Assembly: GCF_028682395.1 (NCBI RefSeq)
Contig: NZ_JANHLC010000008.1
Coordinates: 186,001 to 250,000, forward strand
DNA: 64,000 nt
From: Pseudomonas putida
GTDB taxonomy: Bacteria; Pseudomonadota; Gammaproteobacteria; Pseudomonadales; Pseudomonadaceae
Direction: 5' to 3'
The notes beneath the pieces were generated by a model. That model saw only the letters and a program-made list of their open reading frames with translations, ran no database searches and was not told the DNA's origin. The position numbers and the translations under genes are program-made. This document shows, in pieces, positions 25,660-33,955 of this stretch. Position 1 is the stretch's first letter; each line of letters starts with the position of its first letter.

Positions 25660-26903
25660 AAGTCGCCATTATCGGCAGTGGTATCTCCGGCCTGACCTGC
25701 GCCTATCTACTGAACCGGCGCCACGATATCTGCCTGTTCGAAGCCGACGCGCGACTGGGCGGCCATACCCATACGGTCGAGGTCACGGCCAACGGCCAGA
25801 CGCTGGCCATCGATACCGGCTTTATCGTGTTCAACGACTGGACCTACCCCAACTTCATCCGCCTGCTCGGGCAACTGGGTGTGGCCTTCAAACCCACCGA
25901 GATGAGCTTTTCCGTGTGCGATCCGGCGTCCGGGCTGGAGTACAACGGTAATAACCTCAACAGCCTGTTTGCCCAGCGGCGCAACCTGCTGTCCCCCGGT
26001 TTCTGGGGCATGCTGCGCGATATCCTGCGGTTCAACCGCCAGGCCCAGGACGATCTGGAGCAGCAGCGCATCGCCGCCGATATGCGCCTGGGCGCCTATT
26101 TGCAGGCACGCGGCTACGGCGAACGCTTTATCGAACATTACATCGTGCCCATGGGCGCGGCGATCTGGTCGATGTCACTGGCACAGATGCTCGATTTCCC
26201 CCTGCAATTCTTTGTACGTTTTTTCAAAAATCACGGCCTGCTTTCGGTCAGCAATCGGCCGCAGTGGTGCGTGATCGAAGGCGGTTCGAGCCGCTACATC
26301 GAACCGCTGAGCGCCAGTTTCCGCCAGCGCATTCGCCTCGACTGCCCAGTGACACAGGTCGAGCGGGACAAATTCGGCGTAGTTATCCACAGCGCCGCCG
26401 GCCGCGAGCACTTTGACCGGGTGGTCTTCGCCTGCCATAGCGACCAGGCCCTGAAGCTGCTGGCCGAACCCAGCCAGGCCGAACGCGAAGTACTGAGCGC
26501 CTTGCCCTATGCCGACAACGAAGTGGTGCTGCACACCGATACCACGCTGCTGCCCTCGCGACGCCTGGCCTGGGCCAGCTGGAACTACCGGCTCGGCGCT
26601 CCCGGCCAGGCCCCGGCCGCCGTGACCTACGACATGAACATCCTGCAGGGCATCGAGAGCCCGACCACCTTCTGCGTCAGCCTCAACCAAACCGCGGCCA
26701 TCGCCCCCCATGCCATTCTCGGGCGCTGGCGCTATGCCCATCCGCAATACAGCCTGGCCGCCGTCGCCGCGCAGCAACGCTGGCAGGAACTGCATGGCCA
26801 GCACCACAGCTACTATTGCGGCGCCTATTGGGCCAACGGCTTTCACGAAGACGGCGTCGTCAGCGCCCTGCGGGTCGCCCAGGCCTTCGGGGAAACCTTG
26901 TGA
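25656..26903 (+). CDS. FAD-dependent amine oxidase-like protein (COG2907 type)
   Basis: The 415 residues open with the dinucleotide fold VAIIGSGISGLTCAYLLNRR, then FEADARLGGHTHTVEV and GFIVFNDWTYPNF. The C-terminal FAD motif appears as YYCGAYWANGFHEDG. Related proteins form part of furan fatty acid synthesis in alphaproteobacteria, where a flavin desaturase (UfaD) acts on methylated acyl chains; whether this protein does so is not known. It lies next to DUF1365 and cfa in overlapping reading frames. Confidence 0.85.
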   Translation: MKVAIIGSGISGLTCAYLLNRRHDICLFEADARLGGHTHTVEVTANGQTLAIDTGFIVFNDWTYPNFIRLLGQLGVAFKPTEMSFSVCDPASGLEYNGNNLNSLFAQRRNLLSPGFWGMLRDILRFNRQAQDDLEQQRIAADMRLGAYLQARGYGERFIEHYIVPMGAAIWSMSLAQMLDFPLQFFVRFFKNHGLLSVSNRPQWCVIEGGSSRYIEPLSASFRQRIRLDCPVTQVERDKFGVVIHSAAGREHFDRVVFACHSDQALKLLAEPSQAEREVLSALPYADNEVVLHTDTTLLPSRRLAWASWNYRLGAPGQAPAAVTYDMNILQGIESPTTFCVSLNQTAAIAPHAILGRWRYAHPQYSLAAVAAQQRWQELHGQHHSYYCGAYWANGFHEDGVVSALRVAQAFGETL

Positions 26904-27700
26904 ACAGCGCCCTGTACAGCGGCTGGATCGTCCATCGGCGCTTTGCACCACGGGCCCATGCCTTCCGCTATCGGATTGGCCTGCTCTACCTCGACCTGGA
27001 GGAGCAGGCGCAAGTGTTCGCCCTTTCACCCCTCGCCGGCAGCCACCGCCTGGCCGCGTTTTCCCTGCGAGAGCGCGACTACCTGCAAACCTTCACGAGC
27101 CAGGGCATGCCCCTGATCGACGCCGTGCGCCAGCAGGTCGGCCTGGCCCTGGGCCATATTCCCCAGGGATCGGTGTGCTTGCTGACCCAGGTGCGCAGTT
27201 GGGGGCTGGCCTTCAACCCGGTGAGTTTCTTCTACTGCCATGAAGCCGACGGACGCCTGGCGGCGATTCTCTGCGAAGTCACCAATACGCCCTGGCGCGA
27301 GCGCTATCACTATGTACTGCCCGCCCAGGGCGACAACCATCAGCATTTTGCCGTCGCCAAGGCCTTCCATGTCTCGCCCTTTCTGCCCCGGGATCTGGAA
27401 TACCGCATGAGCTTCAGCCCCGCCGCCGAGCGCCTCGGTGTGCATATGGCCGACTGGCAGGGTGAGACCAAGGTATTTGACGCCACCCTCAACCTGCAAC
27501 GCCAGTCGCTGAGCCGCCGCAGCCTGCATCGCCACCTGTGGCAGTTTCCCTGGATGACCGCCAAGACTTGCCTGGCAATCTACTGGCAAGCCTTGCGCCT
27601 GCTGCTCAAACGCCTGCCGATTTTCCCCCATCAGGCTGCCGACGGAACATTTCGCGTCGCGGCCATGCCACCCGAGGAACAGCCCCATGAAAAGCGCTAG
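26900..27700 (+). CDS. DUF1365 domain-containing protein
   Basis: The 266-residue start is a GTG at 26900 that overlaps the preceding TGA. It begins NSALYSGWIVHRRFAPRAHA, and the core signature is SWGLAFNPVSFFYCHEADG. DUF1365 genes are nearly always paired with a COG2907 FAD protein and a cfa-like methyltransferase, so a step in acyl-chain modification is likely; the reaction is unknown. It overlaps cfa by 14 bp. Confidence 0.87.
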   Translation: MNSALYSGWIVHRRFAPRAHAFRYRIGLLYLDLEEQAQVFALSPLAGSHRLAAFSLRERDYLQTFTSQGMPLIDAVRQQVGLALGHIPQGSVCLLTQVRSWGLAFNPVSFFYCHEADGRLAAILCEVTNTPWRERYHYVLPAQGDNHQHFAVAKAFHVSPFLPRDLEYRMSFSPAAERLGVHMADWQGETKVFDATLNLQRQSLSRRSLHRHLWQFPWMTAKTCLAIYWQALRLLLKRLPIFPHQAADGTFRVAAMPPEEQPHEKR

Positions 27701-28958
27701 CCTGGTGAATAGAGGCCGCCTGCTCAATACCCACAACCTGACCAGCCACTTGCTGCGCCGGGGCGTACTGCGCCAGCTCGAACAGTTGCGCGCAGGCCAG
27801 TTGCTGATCATCGAGGACGGCCAGCGCCAGCTGTACGGCAGCAGCGGCGCGAGCTTGTTGGGGGAAATCCATATCCACGACCCGGCGGTCTGGGGCATGG
27901 TCGCCGGCAATGGCTCCATCGGCGCGGGCGAGGCCTTTATCCACGGTTATTGGAGCTCGCCGGACCTGACGGCGGTAGTCCGCGTGTTTGTCAGCAATCT
28001 GGAGGTACTCGACGGCATGGAGCGCGGCCTGGCACGCCTGGGTCGGCCACTGGTACAGGGCCTGCACTGGCTCAATCGCAATACCCGTAAAGGTTCGCAG
28101 AAAAACATCGCAGCCCACTACGACCTGGGCAACGAACTGTTCGAGCAGTTTCTCGACCCGACCATGATGTACTCCGCCGCGCAGTTTCGCAGCGCCGACG
28201 ACAGCCTGGAGCAGGCCCAGTTGAACAAGCTGGAACGCATCTGCCAGAAACTCGCCCTGCGCCCCGAAGACCACCTGCTGGAAATCGGCACCGGCTGGGG
28301 CAGCATGGCGCTCTATGCGGCGCAGCATTATGGCTGCCGAGTCACCACCACGACCCTGTCGCGCGAGCAATTCGCCTACACCCGCGAGCGGATCGACGCC
28401 CTCGGCCTGCAGGACCGCGTCACCCTGCTGCTGGAGGACTACCGCGATCTCAGTGGCCAATACGACAAACTGGTGTCCATTGAAATGATCGAAGCCGTCG
28501 GCCATCGCTTTCTGCCGACCTATTTCCAGCAATGCGCGCGCCTGCTCAACGACAACGGCTTGATGCTGCTGCAGGCCATCACCATTCGCGAACAGCGCTA
28601 CGAGCAGGCCAAGCGCAGTGTGGACTTTATCCAACGCTACATCTTCCCCGGCGGCGCGCTGCCATCGGTGCACAAGATGCTGGAAATCGTCGGCCGCGAC
28701 ACCGATATGAACCTGCTGCACATGGAGGACTTCGGCCTGCATTACGCCCGGACCCTGCGCCTGTGGCACGAGAACTTTCGCCGCGCCCACGGGCGATTGA
28801 CCGAGCTGGGTTATGACGACTATTTCCTGCGCTTGTGGGAGTTCTACCTGTGTTATTGCGAGGGCGGTTTTCTGGAGCGCACGATCGGCACCGCCCAATT
28901 GCTGCTGGCCAAGCCGGCCGCCGTGGCGCAGCCCCTGCTCGGGCGCTTCGATGCTTAG
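27687..28958 (+). CDS. Cyclopropane-fatty-acyl-phospholipid synthase-like methyltransferase
   Basis: SAM-dependent enzyme of 423 residues that adds a methylene or methyl group to unsaturated acyl chains in membrane phospholipids. The SAM-binding motif is LLEIGTGWGSMALYAAQHYG, preceded by AAHYDLGNELFEQFLD. The residues SIEMIEAVGHRFLPTYFQ hold the active-site region. Because it sits with DUF1365 and COG2907 genes under a light-type operator, it may be a stress-specific paralogue rather than the main stationary-phase Cfa. Confidence 0.9.
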   Translation: MKSASLVNRGRLLNTHNLTSHLLRRGVLRQLEQLRAGQLLIIEDGQRQLYGSSGASLLGEIHIHDPAVWGMVAGNGSIGAGEAFIHGYWSSPDLTAVVRVFVSNLEVLDGMERGLARLGRPLVQGLHWLNRNTRKGSQKNIAAHYDLGNELFEQFLDPTMMYSAAQFRSADDSLEQAQLNKLERICQKLALRPEDHLLEIGTGWGSMALYAAQHYGCRVTTTTLSREQFAYTRERIDALGLQDRVTLLLEDYRDLSGQYDKLVSIEMIEAVGHRFLPTYFQQCARLLNDNGLMLLQAITIREQRYEQAKRSVDFIQRYIFPGGALPSVHKMLEIVGRDTDMNLLHMEDFGLHYARTLRLWHENFRRAHGRLTELGYDDYFLRLWEFYLCYCEGGFLERTIGTAQLLLAKPAAVAQPLLGRFDA

Positions 28959-29469
28959 AAATTCGATGCTTAGAAACTTGGGCAATGCGCTGCTGTTCCA
29001 GCTCGGGTGGTTCACCGCCGTACTGGGCGGCGACAGCCGCTGGCTGCTCGTGGTAGCTGCGATCCTGGCGTTGCACCTGCTGTGGGCACCGCACTGGCGT
29101 GAGGAAGCGCGCCTGCTGATCCGGGTCCTGCTCCTGGGCACCCTGGTCGACACCTTGCTGCGTCAGGCCGGGGTCCTGGCCTTTCAGGAACCGGCCGTGC
29201 TGATCCCGCTCTGGCTGATGCTGTTGTGGCCGCTGCTGGCCACGACCCTGCGCCATTGCCTGGCCTGGACCGCTCGTCCCTGGTGGCGCGCCAGCCTGCT
29301 GGGCGCGCTCGCCGGGCCGCTGGCGTATTACGCCGGCGCGCAACTGGCCGGGGTTAGTTTTCCCCTGGGCCTTTGGCCGGCCATGGGCGTGATCGGCCTG
29401 CTCTGGGCAGCCTTGCTCCCGCTGCTGCACCGCCTGGCACGTGCTCGGCCTATACGGGCAAATACCTGA
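28951..29469 (+). CDS. DUF2878 family membrane protein
   Basis: The 172 residues are strongly hydrophobic, with about five membrane spans (LLFQLGWFTAVLGGDSRWLL at the N-terminus). DUF2878 proteins are repeatedly the last gene of the SDR-FAD-DUF1365-cfa run; their function is unknown. Two in-frame start codons lie in a tandem 15-bp repeat, at 28951 and 28966; the first overlaps the cfa stop by 8 bp. It closes the light-responsive operon. Confidence 0.82.
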   Translation: MLRNSMLRNLGNALLFQLGWFTAVLGGDSRWLLVVAAILALHLLWAPHWREEARLLIRVLLLGTLVDTLLRQAGVLAFQEPAVLIPLWLMLLWPLLATTLRHCLAWTARPWWRASLLGALAGPLAYYAGAQLAGVSFPLGLWPAMGVIGLLWAALLPLLHRLARARPIRANT

Positions 29470-29523
29470 ACGCCTGTCAGTGCTTTCACATCTGTTCCAG
29501 CCACTGCCTTACACTGCGCGCCT

Positions 29524-29832
29524 ATGACCACCACAATCCCCCTGACCGACATCGCCGAGCCGGCGATCACCTGCTCGACCTGTGCCGCCTGTTGCTGCCA
29601 GCTCGAAGTGCTGCTGATCACCGATACCGGCGTGCCCGAGCGCTTTATCGACACCGATGACTGGGGCGGCGAAGTCATGCTGCGTCTGGACGATGGTTGG
29701 TGTGCGGCACTGGATCGCGACACGATGCGCTGCACTATCTATGAGCGACGGCCATTGATCTGTCGGGAGTTCGCCACCGGGGAGGCGGAGTGCCTGGAAG
29801 AACGCCGGGGCATTGCCACGGCGTATCGCTGA
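29524..29832 (+). CDS. YkgJ-family cysteine cluster protein
   Basis: The 102-residue product opens with the metal-binding motif CSTCAACCCQL (CxxCxxCC) and has later cysteines in DDGWCAALD, MRCTIYERRPLICREF and ECLEE. The family is thought to bind zinc or an iron-sulfur cluster; its function is unknown. It lies 54 bp after the operon and may or may not be co-transcribed. It ends in a strong convergent hairpin shared with pagL. Confidence 0.85.
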   Translation: MTTTIPLTDIAEPAITCSTCAACCCQLEVLLITDTGVPERFIDTDDWGGEVMLRLDDGWCAALDRDTMRCTIYERRPLICREFATGEAECLEERRGIATAYR

Positions 29833-29838
29833 AACAAT

Positions 29839-29869
29839 CGCTAGCCGGGAGCCGGGCTCCCGGCTGGCG
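29839..29869. terminator. Convergent hairpin between ykgJ-like gene and pagL
   Basis: A near-perfect 14-bp stem (CGCT, then AGCCGGGAGC against GCTCCCGGCT, closed by GGCG) surrounds a 3-nt loop. It lacks a long T-run but sits exactly between two convergent genes. Confidence 0.55.
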
Positions 29870-29880
29870 ATCTGGCGGCG

Positions 29881-30399
29881 TTACAACGCCAGGGTGTAGT
29901 GCAGGGCATAGCTCTCTATGCCGTCGTTGGGACTCTTGATCCCGGCATTGGAGTAGTGGGTAGCGCGAATGCCCACTTCATGCCCACCGGCAAAACGCAG
30001 GCCGAAACCAATGCGGTCCTCGAACTGGAAGGATGACCCCAGGTTGTTGTCTTCCACATAGGTATTGGAAAACCCTGCCACGCCGACGCCCAGCTCGACA
30101 TAGGGCTTGACCGTCTCGCCGTTGAACTCATAGACCAGTACCGGTGAAAACGACAGGCTGTGGTTGGCCGAACGCTTGTCGCCCTCCCAATAGGTGTAGG
30201 CCCCGTCCCAGTAACCGGTCAGGCGTCCGGTCGCGCTTTGCAGCCAGCTTTTATCCCAGTCCGAACGCAACCCCAGACGGTACGTCATGGTCGACTCGCC
30301 GGATTGTCCCACGGCCAATTCGACCCCGGCCGCTTGCGCGGTCACAGCGTGCCCCATCAACGCGGCTGCAAGCGCAGCCAAACAGAACAGTTGCTTCAT
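29881..30399 (-). CDS. pagL: Lipid A 3-O-deacylase PagL-like outer-membrane enzyme
   Basis: The 172-residue protein has a cleavable signal peptide (residues about 1-23, ending AQAA) and an eight-stranded beta-barrel. The C-terminal catalytic motif THYSNAGIKSPNDG holds the His-Ser pair of PagL, and the final residues LHYTLAL form a barrel strand. PagL removes the 3-position acyl chain of lipid A. The 115 bp upstream up to murI contain the likely promoter. Confidence 0.88.
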   Translation of the reverse strand: MKQLFCLAALAAALMGHAVTAQAAGVELAVGQSGESTMTYRLGLRSDWDKSWLQSATGRLTGYWDGAYTYWEGDKRSANHSLSFSPVLVYEFNGETVKPYVELGVGVAGFSNTYVEDNNLGSSFQFEDRIGFGLRFAGGHEVGIRATHYSNAGIKSPNDGIESYALHYTLAL

Positions 30400-30514
30400 C
30401 AGAAACTTCCTATTTTCGTTAGTGATTTCTAAGAATCATCGTCATCAGACCCCGGTATAGAAGCCTAGCGCCAAACAGAAGTTCAGCCTGAATCAGCGCT
30501 ATTTCACGATTTTT

Positions 30515-31306
30515 TTACAAATCGAAGCTTTTCACAAGGCCAGCACGATTCCACAGCAACGGCAGGATGGCTTGCAGGTGTTCGGGGCTGGCGCTGGTCC
30601 AGAACCGCGCGTCGCGGGCCGGCCCGGTCGCGAGCAGGTCGCGTTCGCCCAGCAGGCGCTGGAGTTGGCGGGCCACCGCGGCGCCCGTGTCGATCAGGCT
30701 GATCGAAGGGCCGATCATGTCGCGCAGCAAGGGTTTGAGGAAGGGGTAATGGGTACAGCCAAGGATAATCGTGTCGCAACCGGCCGCCAGCAGCGGTTCG
30801 ACATAGCCGGCCAGCAACTGGCGCAAGGCCGGGCTTTGCAGGTCGCCGGCCTCGATCCGTTCGACCAACCCCGGGCAGGGTTGGGTCACCACGCGAACAT
30901 CGCTGGCGAAACGGTCGAGCAAGGCGGCGAACTTGGCGCTTTGCAGAGTGCCCGTGGTGGCCAGGACCCCAACCACGCCCGTGCGGGTCGCGGCGGCAGC
31001 CGGCTTGACCGCCGGTTCCATGCCAACCATGGGCCAATCCGGGTAGCGCTGACGCAGGTCGGCGACCCCAGCCACCGTCGCGGTATTACACGCGATCACC
31101 AGGGCCTTGGCGCCTTGTTCACGGAAGAACCCGGCCATGACTTCGCAGCGCTGGCGGATAAATTCGGGGGTTTTCTCGCCATAGGGAATATGCCCGCAAT
31201 CGCCGACATAGAGCAGCGATTCCCGGGGCAGCAGTTGCTGGATTTCCTGAAGCACCGACAGTCCGCCGACACCGGAGTCGAACACGCCGATGGGCGCTTC
31301 ACGCAT
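30515..31306 (-). CDS. murI: Glutamate racemase
   Basis: Makes D-glutamate for peptidoglycan. The start at 31306 (MREAPIGVFDSGVGGLSVLQ) gives 263 residues. The two catalytic cysteines lie in LVIACNTATV and IILGCTHYPF. The gene start overlaps the moeB stop by 8 bp, placing it last in the hemA-prfA-prmC-moeB-murI operon. Confidence 0.96.
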   Translation of the reverse strand: MREAPIGVFDSGVGGLSVLQEIQQLLPRESLLYVGDCGHIPYGEKTPEFIRQRCEVMAGFFREQGAKALVIACNTATVAGVADLRQRYPDWPMVGMEPAVKPAAAATRTGVVGVLATTGTLQSAKFAALLDRFASDVRVVTQPCPGLVERIEAGDLQSPALRQLLAGYVEPLLAAGCDTIILGCTHYPFLKPLLRDMIGPSISLIDTGAAVARQLQRLLGERDLLATGPARDARFWTSASPEHLQAILPLLWNRAGLVKSFDL

Positions 31307-32048
31307 CGCGGCAGACACTGCAATGGGGGTCACGCTTGACCCGCAGCTCTCGAAAACGCGTGCCCACGGCATCGATCAGCAGCAGGCGCCCGACCAGGGG
31401 CTCGCCAAAACCGGCGAGCAATTTCAGCGCCTCCAACGCTTGCAAGCTGCCAACCAAGCCCACCAGCGGCCCGATCACGCCGGCCTCGCTGCACGTCAGC
31501 TCGGCTTCGCTGCCATGGCCATAAAGGCAGTGGTAACAGGGGCTCTCGGGGCGGCGCGGATCGAACACCGACAACTGCCCTTCAAGGCGAATCGCTGCGC
31601 CACTGACCAGCGGCTTGCCCTGGGCCACGCAGGCGGCGTTGACCGCCTCGCGCGTGGCGAAATTGTCCGAGCAGTCGAGCACCAGGTCGACCGCCGCCAC
31701 GGCCGCGGCCAGGGAGTCGACATCCAGTGCCGCGCGATGGGCAATCAGGCGGATATCGGGATTGAGAGCGGTCAGCCGGGCCAGCGCCGAGTCCACTTTG
31801 CTCAAGCCTACCGAGGGGGTGTCATGCAGGACCTGGCGTTGCAGATTGGTCAGGTCGACCGTATCGAAGTCGGCCAGGTGCAACTCACCCACCCCTGCCG
31901 CCGCCAGATACAAGGCGACCGGCGAACCCAACCCGCCCAGGCCGACAATCAGCACACGGCTGTGTTTAAGCCGTAGCTGACCGTCGATATCCACCTGTTG
32001 CAGCAGGATTTGGCGGCTGTAGCGCAGTAACTCCTGATCGCTTAGCAC
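31299..32048 (-). CDS. moeB: MoeB/ThiF-family adenylyltransferase
   Basis: E1-like enzyme of 249 residues that adenylates the C-terminus of a sulfur carrier protein (MoaD or ThiS) for molybdopterin or thiamin synthesis. The ATP-binding motif is RVLIVGLGGLGSPVALYLA. Zinc-binding CxxC pairs are CYHC and CSVC. The conserved DCSDNFATR segment is present. It overlaps prmC by 7 bp and murI by 8 bp. Confidence 0.92.
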   Translation of the reverse strand: MLSDQELLRYSRQILLQQVDIDGQLRLKHSRVLIVGLGGLGSPVALYLAAAGVGELHLADFDTVDLTNLQRQVLHDTPSVGLSKVDSALARLTALNPDIRLIAHRAALDVDSLAAAVAAVDLVLDCSDNFATREAVNAACVAQGKPLVSGAAIRLEGQLSVFDPRRPESPCYHCLYGHGSEAELTCSEAGVIGPLVGLVGSLQALEALKLLAGFGEPLVGRLLLIDAVGTRFRELRVKRDPHCSVCRDA

Positions 32049-32872
32049 GGCAGGTGCCCCAGGCTGATCCGTTGATGGCCGCCCAGGTCGGTGCGGCTAT
32101 GGACCTGTTCGAAACCCTGGCCCGAGAGCAGATCGCGCACCGCTTCGGCCTGGTCATAACCGTGTTCGAGCATCAACCAGCCGCCGGCCTCCAGGTGGGC
32201 CGGCGCCTGGGCGACGATCAGACGCAGATCGTCAAGCCCGTCGACGCCAGCGACCAGCGCACTGGCCGGTTCGAAACGCACATCGCCCGCGACCAGATGG
32301 GGATCGGTGGCGGCAATATACGGCGGGTTGCTGATAATCAGCTGGAACCGCTGACCGACCAGGGCACTGAACCAATGGCTATTCAGCACCCTGACATTGC
32401 CCAGGTCGAGGCGCTGACGATTGCGTTCAGCCAGCGCCACCGCTTCCAGGACCCGGTCCACCGCCGTGACCTGCCAGGCCGGCCGCTCGCTGGCCAGGGC
32501 CAGGGCAATCGCGCCGCTGCCAGTGCCCAGGTCGAGCACCTGGGCAGGGACCGCGGGCAGCAGCTCCAGCGCCGCCTCGACCAACAGTTCGGTATCGGGG
32601 CGCGGGATCAGCGTATGGGGCGCAACTTCCAGATCGAACTTCCAGAACCCCTGCTGGCCGAGAATATAGGCCACCGGCTCGCCGCTGCGACGGCGCTGCA
32701 AGTAGCTGGCAAACAGCTGCGCGGCCTCGCTGCTGACGATTTTTTCCGGCCAGGTATGCAGATAGCTGCGCGACTTGCCCAGGGCGGCGGCCAGCAGCAG
32801 CTCGGCATCCAGGCGGGCCGTCGGCGAGTCGGGCAGTTCAGCCGCGCGCAACAGGCTGGCGATAATGGTCAT
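32042..32872 (-). CDS. prmC: Release factor glutamine methyltransferase
   Basis: Methylates the glutamine of the GGQ motif in release factors RF1 and RF2. The 276 residues carry a SAM motif VLDLGTGSGAIALALA and the substrate-binding NPPY (LIISNPPYIAATDP). It starts one base before the prfA stop, so enzyme and substrate genes are adjacent and coupled. Confidence 0.97.
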   Translation of the reverse strand: MTIIASLLRAAELPDSPTARLDAELLLAAALGKSRSYLHTWPEKIVSSEAAQLFASYLQRRRSGEPVAYILGQQGFWKFDLEVAPHTLIPRPDTELLVEAALELLPAVPAQVLDLGTGSGAIALALASERPAWQVTAVDRVLEAVALAERNRQRLDLGNVRVLNSHWFSALVGQRFQLIISNPPYIAATDPHLVAGDVRFEPASALVAGVDGLDDLRLIVAQAPAHLEAGGWLMLEHGYDQAEAVRDLLSGQGFEQVHSRTDLGGHQRISLGHLPC

Positions 32873-33955
32873 TCAATCACCCAATGCCGCAAGTTGGTCA
32901 GCCTGGTACTCGGCCAGCAACGGCTCGATCACCGCCTCGACACCACCGGCCATGACTTCGTCCAGGCAGTACAGCGTCAGGTTGATCCGGTGATCGGTGA
33001 CCCGCCCCTGGGGGAAGTTATAGGTGCGGATTCGTTCGGAGCGATCGCCGGAGCCCACCAGCAGCTTGCGCTCGCTGGCAATGGCATTGGCTGCGGCGCT
33101 GGTCTGCTGGTCATTGAGCTTGGCCGACAACCACGACATGGCCCGGGCGCGGTTCTTGTGCTGGGAGCGTTCTTCCTGGCACTCGACCACGATCCCCGAC
33201 GGAATGTGAGTGATGCGGATCGCCGAATCGGTCTTGTTGACGTGCTGGCCGCCCGCACCGGAGGAGCGGTAGGTGTCGACGCGCAGGTCCGCCGGGTTGA
33301 TCTCGATGGCTTCCTGCTCATCCGGCTCGGGCAGTACCGCGACCGTGCAGGCCGAGGTATGGATCCGGCCCTGGGACTCGGTGGCCGGCACGCGCTGGAC
33401 ACGGTGGGCGCCGGACTCGAACTTCAGCTTGCCGTAGACATTCTCGCCTTCGACCCGGGCAATGATCTCTTTATAGCCGCCGTGCTCACCTTCGTTCTCC
33501 GAGAGAATCTCCAGGCGCCAGCCACGACGCTCGGCATAACGCGAATACATGCGGAACAGGTCGCCGGAGAAAATCGCCGCCTCGTCACCGCCGGTGCCAG
33601 CACGGATTTCCAGGAAGACGTTGCGCCCATCGTTGGGGTCGCGCGGCAGCAGCATGCGCTGCAGGTTGGCTTCCAGTTCGAGCAACTGCTCCTTGGCCTC
33701 GCGCACTTCCTCGACGGCCAGCTCACGCATTTCGGGGTCACTGTCCTTGAGCAGCGCCTGGGCACCCTCGAGGTCGGCCTGGACTTTGAGCACCTGCTGG
33801 TAGCAGGCGACAATCGGCTCGACTTCGGCGTACTCCTTGGAATAGGCACGGAACTTGGTCTGATCGGAAATGACTTCGCCATCGCCGAGCAAGGCGGTCA
33901 GTTCTTCGAAACGGTCCTGGAGAATATCCAGCTTATTGAGCAGTGACGCTTTCAT
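32873..33955 (-). CDS. prfA: Peptide chain release factor 1
   Basis: Ribosomal release factor for UAA and UAG codons, 360 residues. The catalytic GGQ is in SSGAGGQHVNKTDSAIR near residue 235, and the codon-recognition segment lies around residues 185-195 (HRVQRVPATESQGR). The ATG overlaps the hemA stop by 4 bp. Confidence 0.98.
   Translation of the reverse strand: MKASLLNKLDILQDRFEELTALLGDGEVISDQTKFRAYSKEYAEVEPIVACYQQVLKVQADLEGAQALLKDSDPEMRELAVEEVREAKEQLLELEANLQRMLLPRDPNDGRNVFLEIRAGTGGDEAAIFSGDLFRMYSRYAERRGWRLEILSENEGEHGGYKEIIARVEGENVYGKLKFESGAHRVQRVPATESQGRIHTSACTVAVLPEPDEQEAIEINPADLRVDTYRSSGAGGQHVNKTDSAIRITHIPSGIVVECQEERSQHKNRARAMSWLSAKLNDQQTSAAANAIASERKLLVGSGDRSERIRTYNFPQGRVTDHRINLTLYCLDEVMAGGVEAVIEPLLAEYQADQLAALGD

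Noticed and set aside
19764..29469. A carotenoid cluster, as often found beside LitR and phrB
   Set aside because: No crtB, crtI, crtE or crtY-like gene is present; the FAD gene at 25656 is of the COG2907 type next to DUF1365 and cfa rather than phytoene desaturase.
32054..33946. Plus-strand open frame of 630 codons opposite prmC and prfA
   Set aside because: Antisense shadow created by codon bias; prmC (NPPY) and prfA (GGQ) motifs are intact on the other strand.
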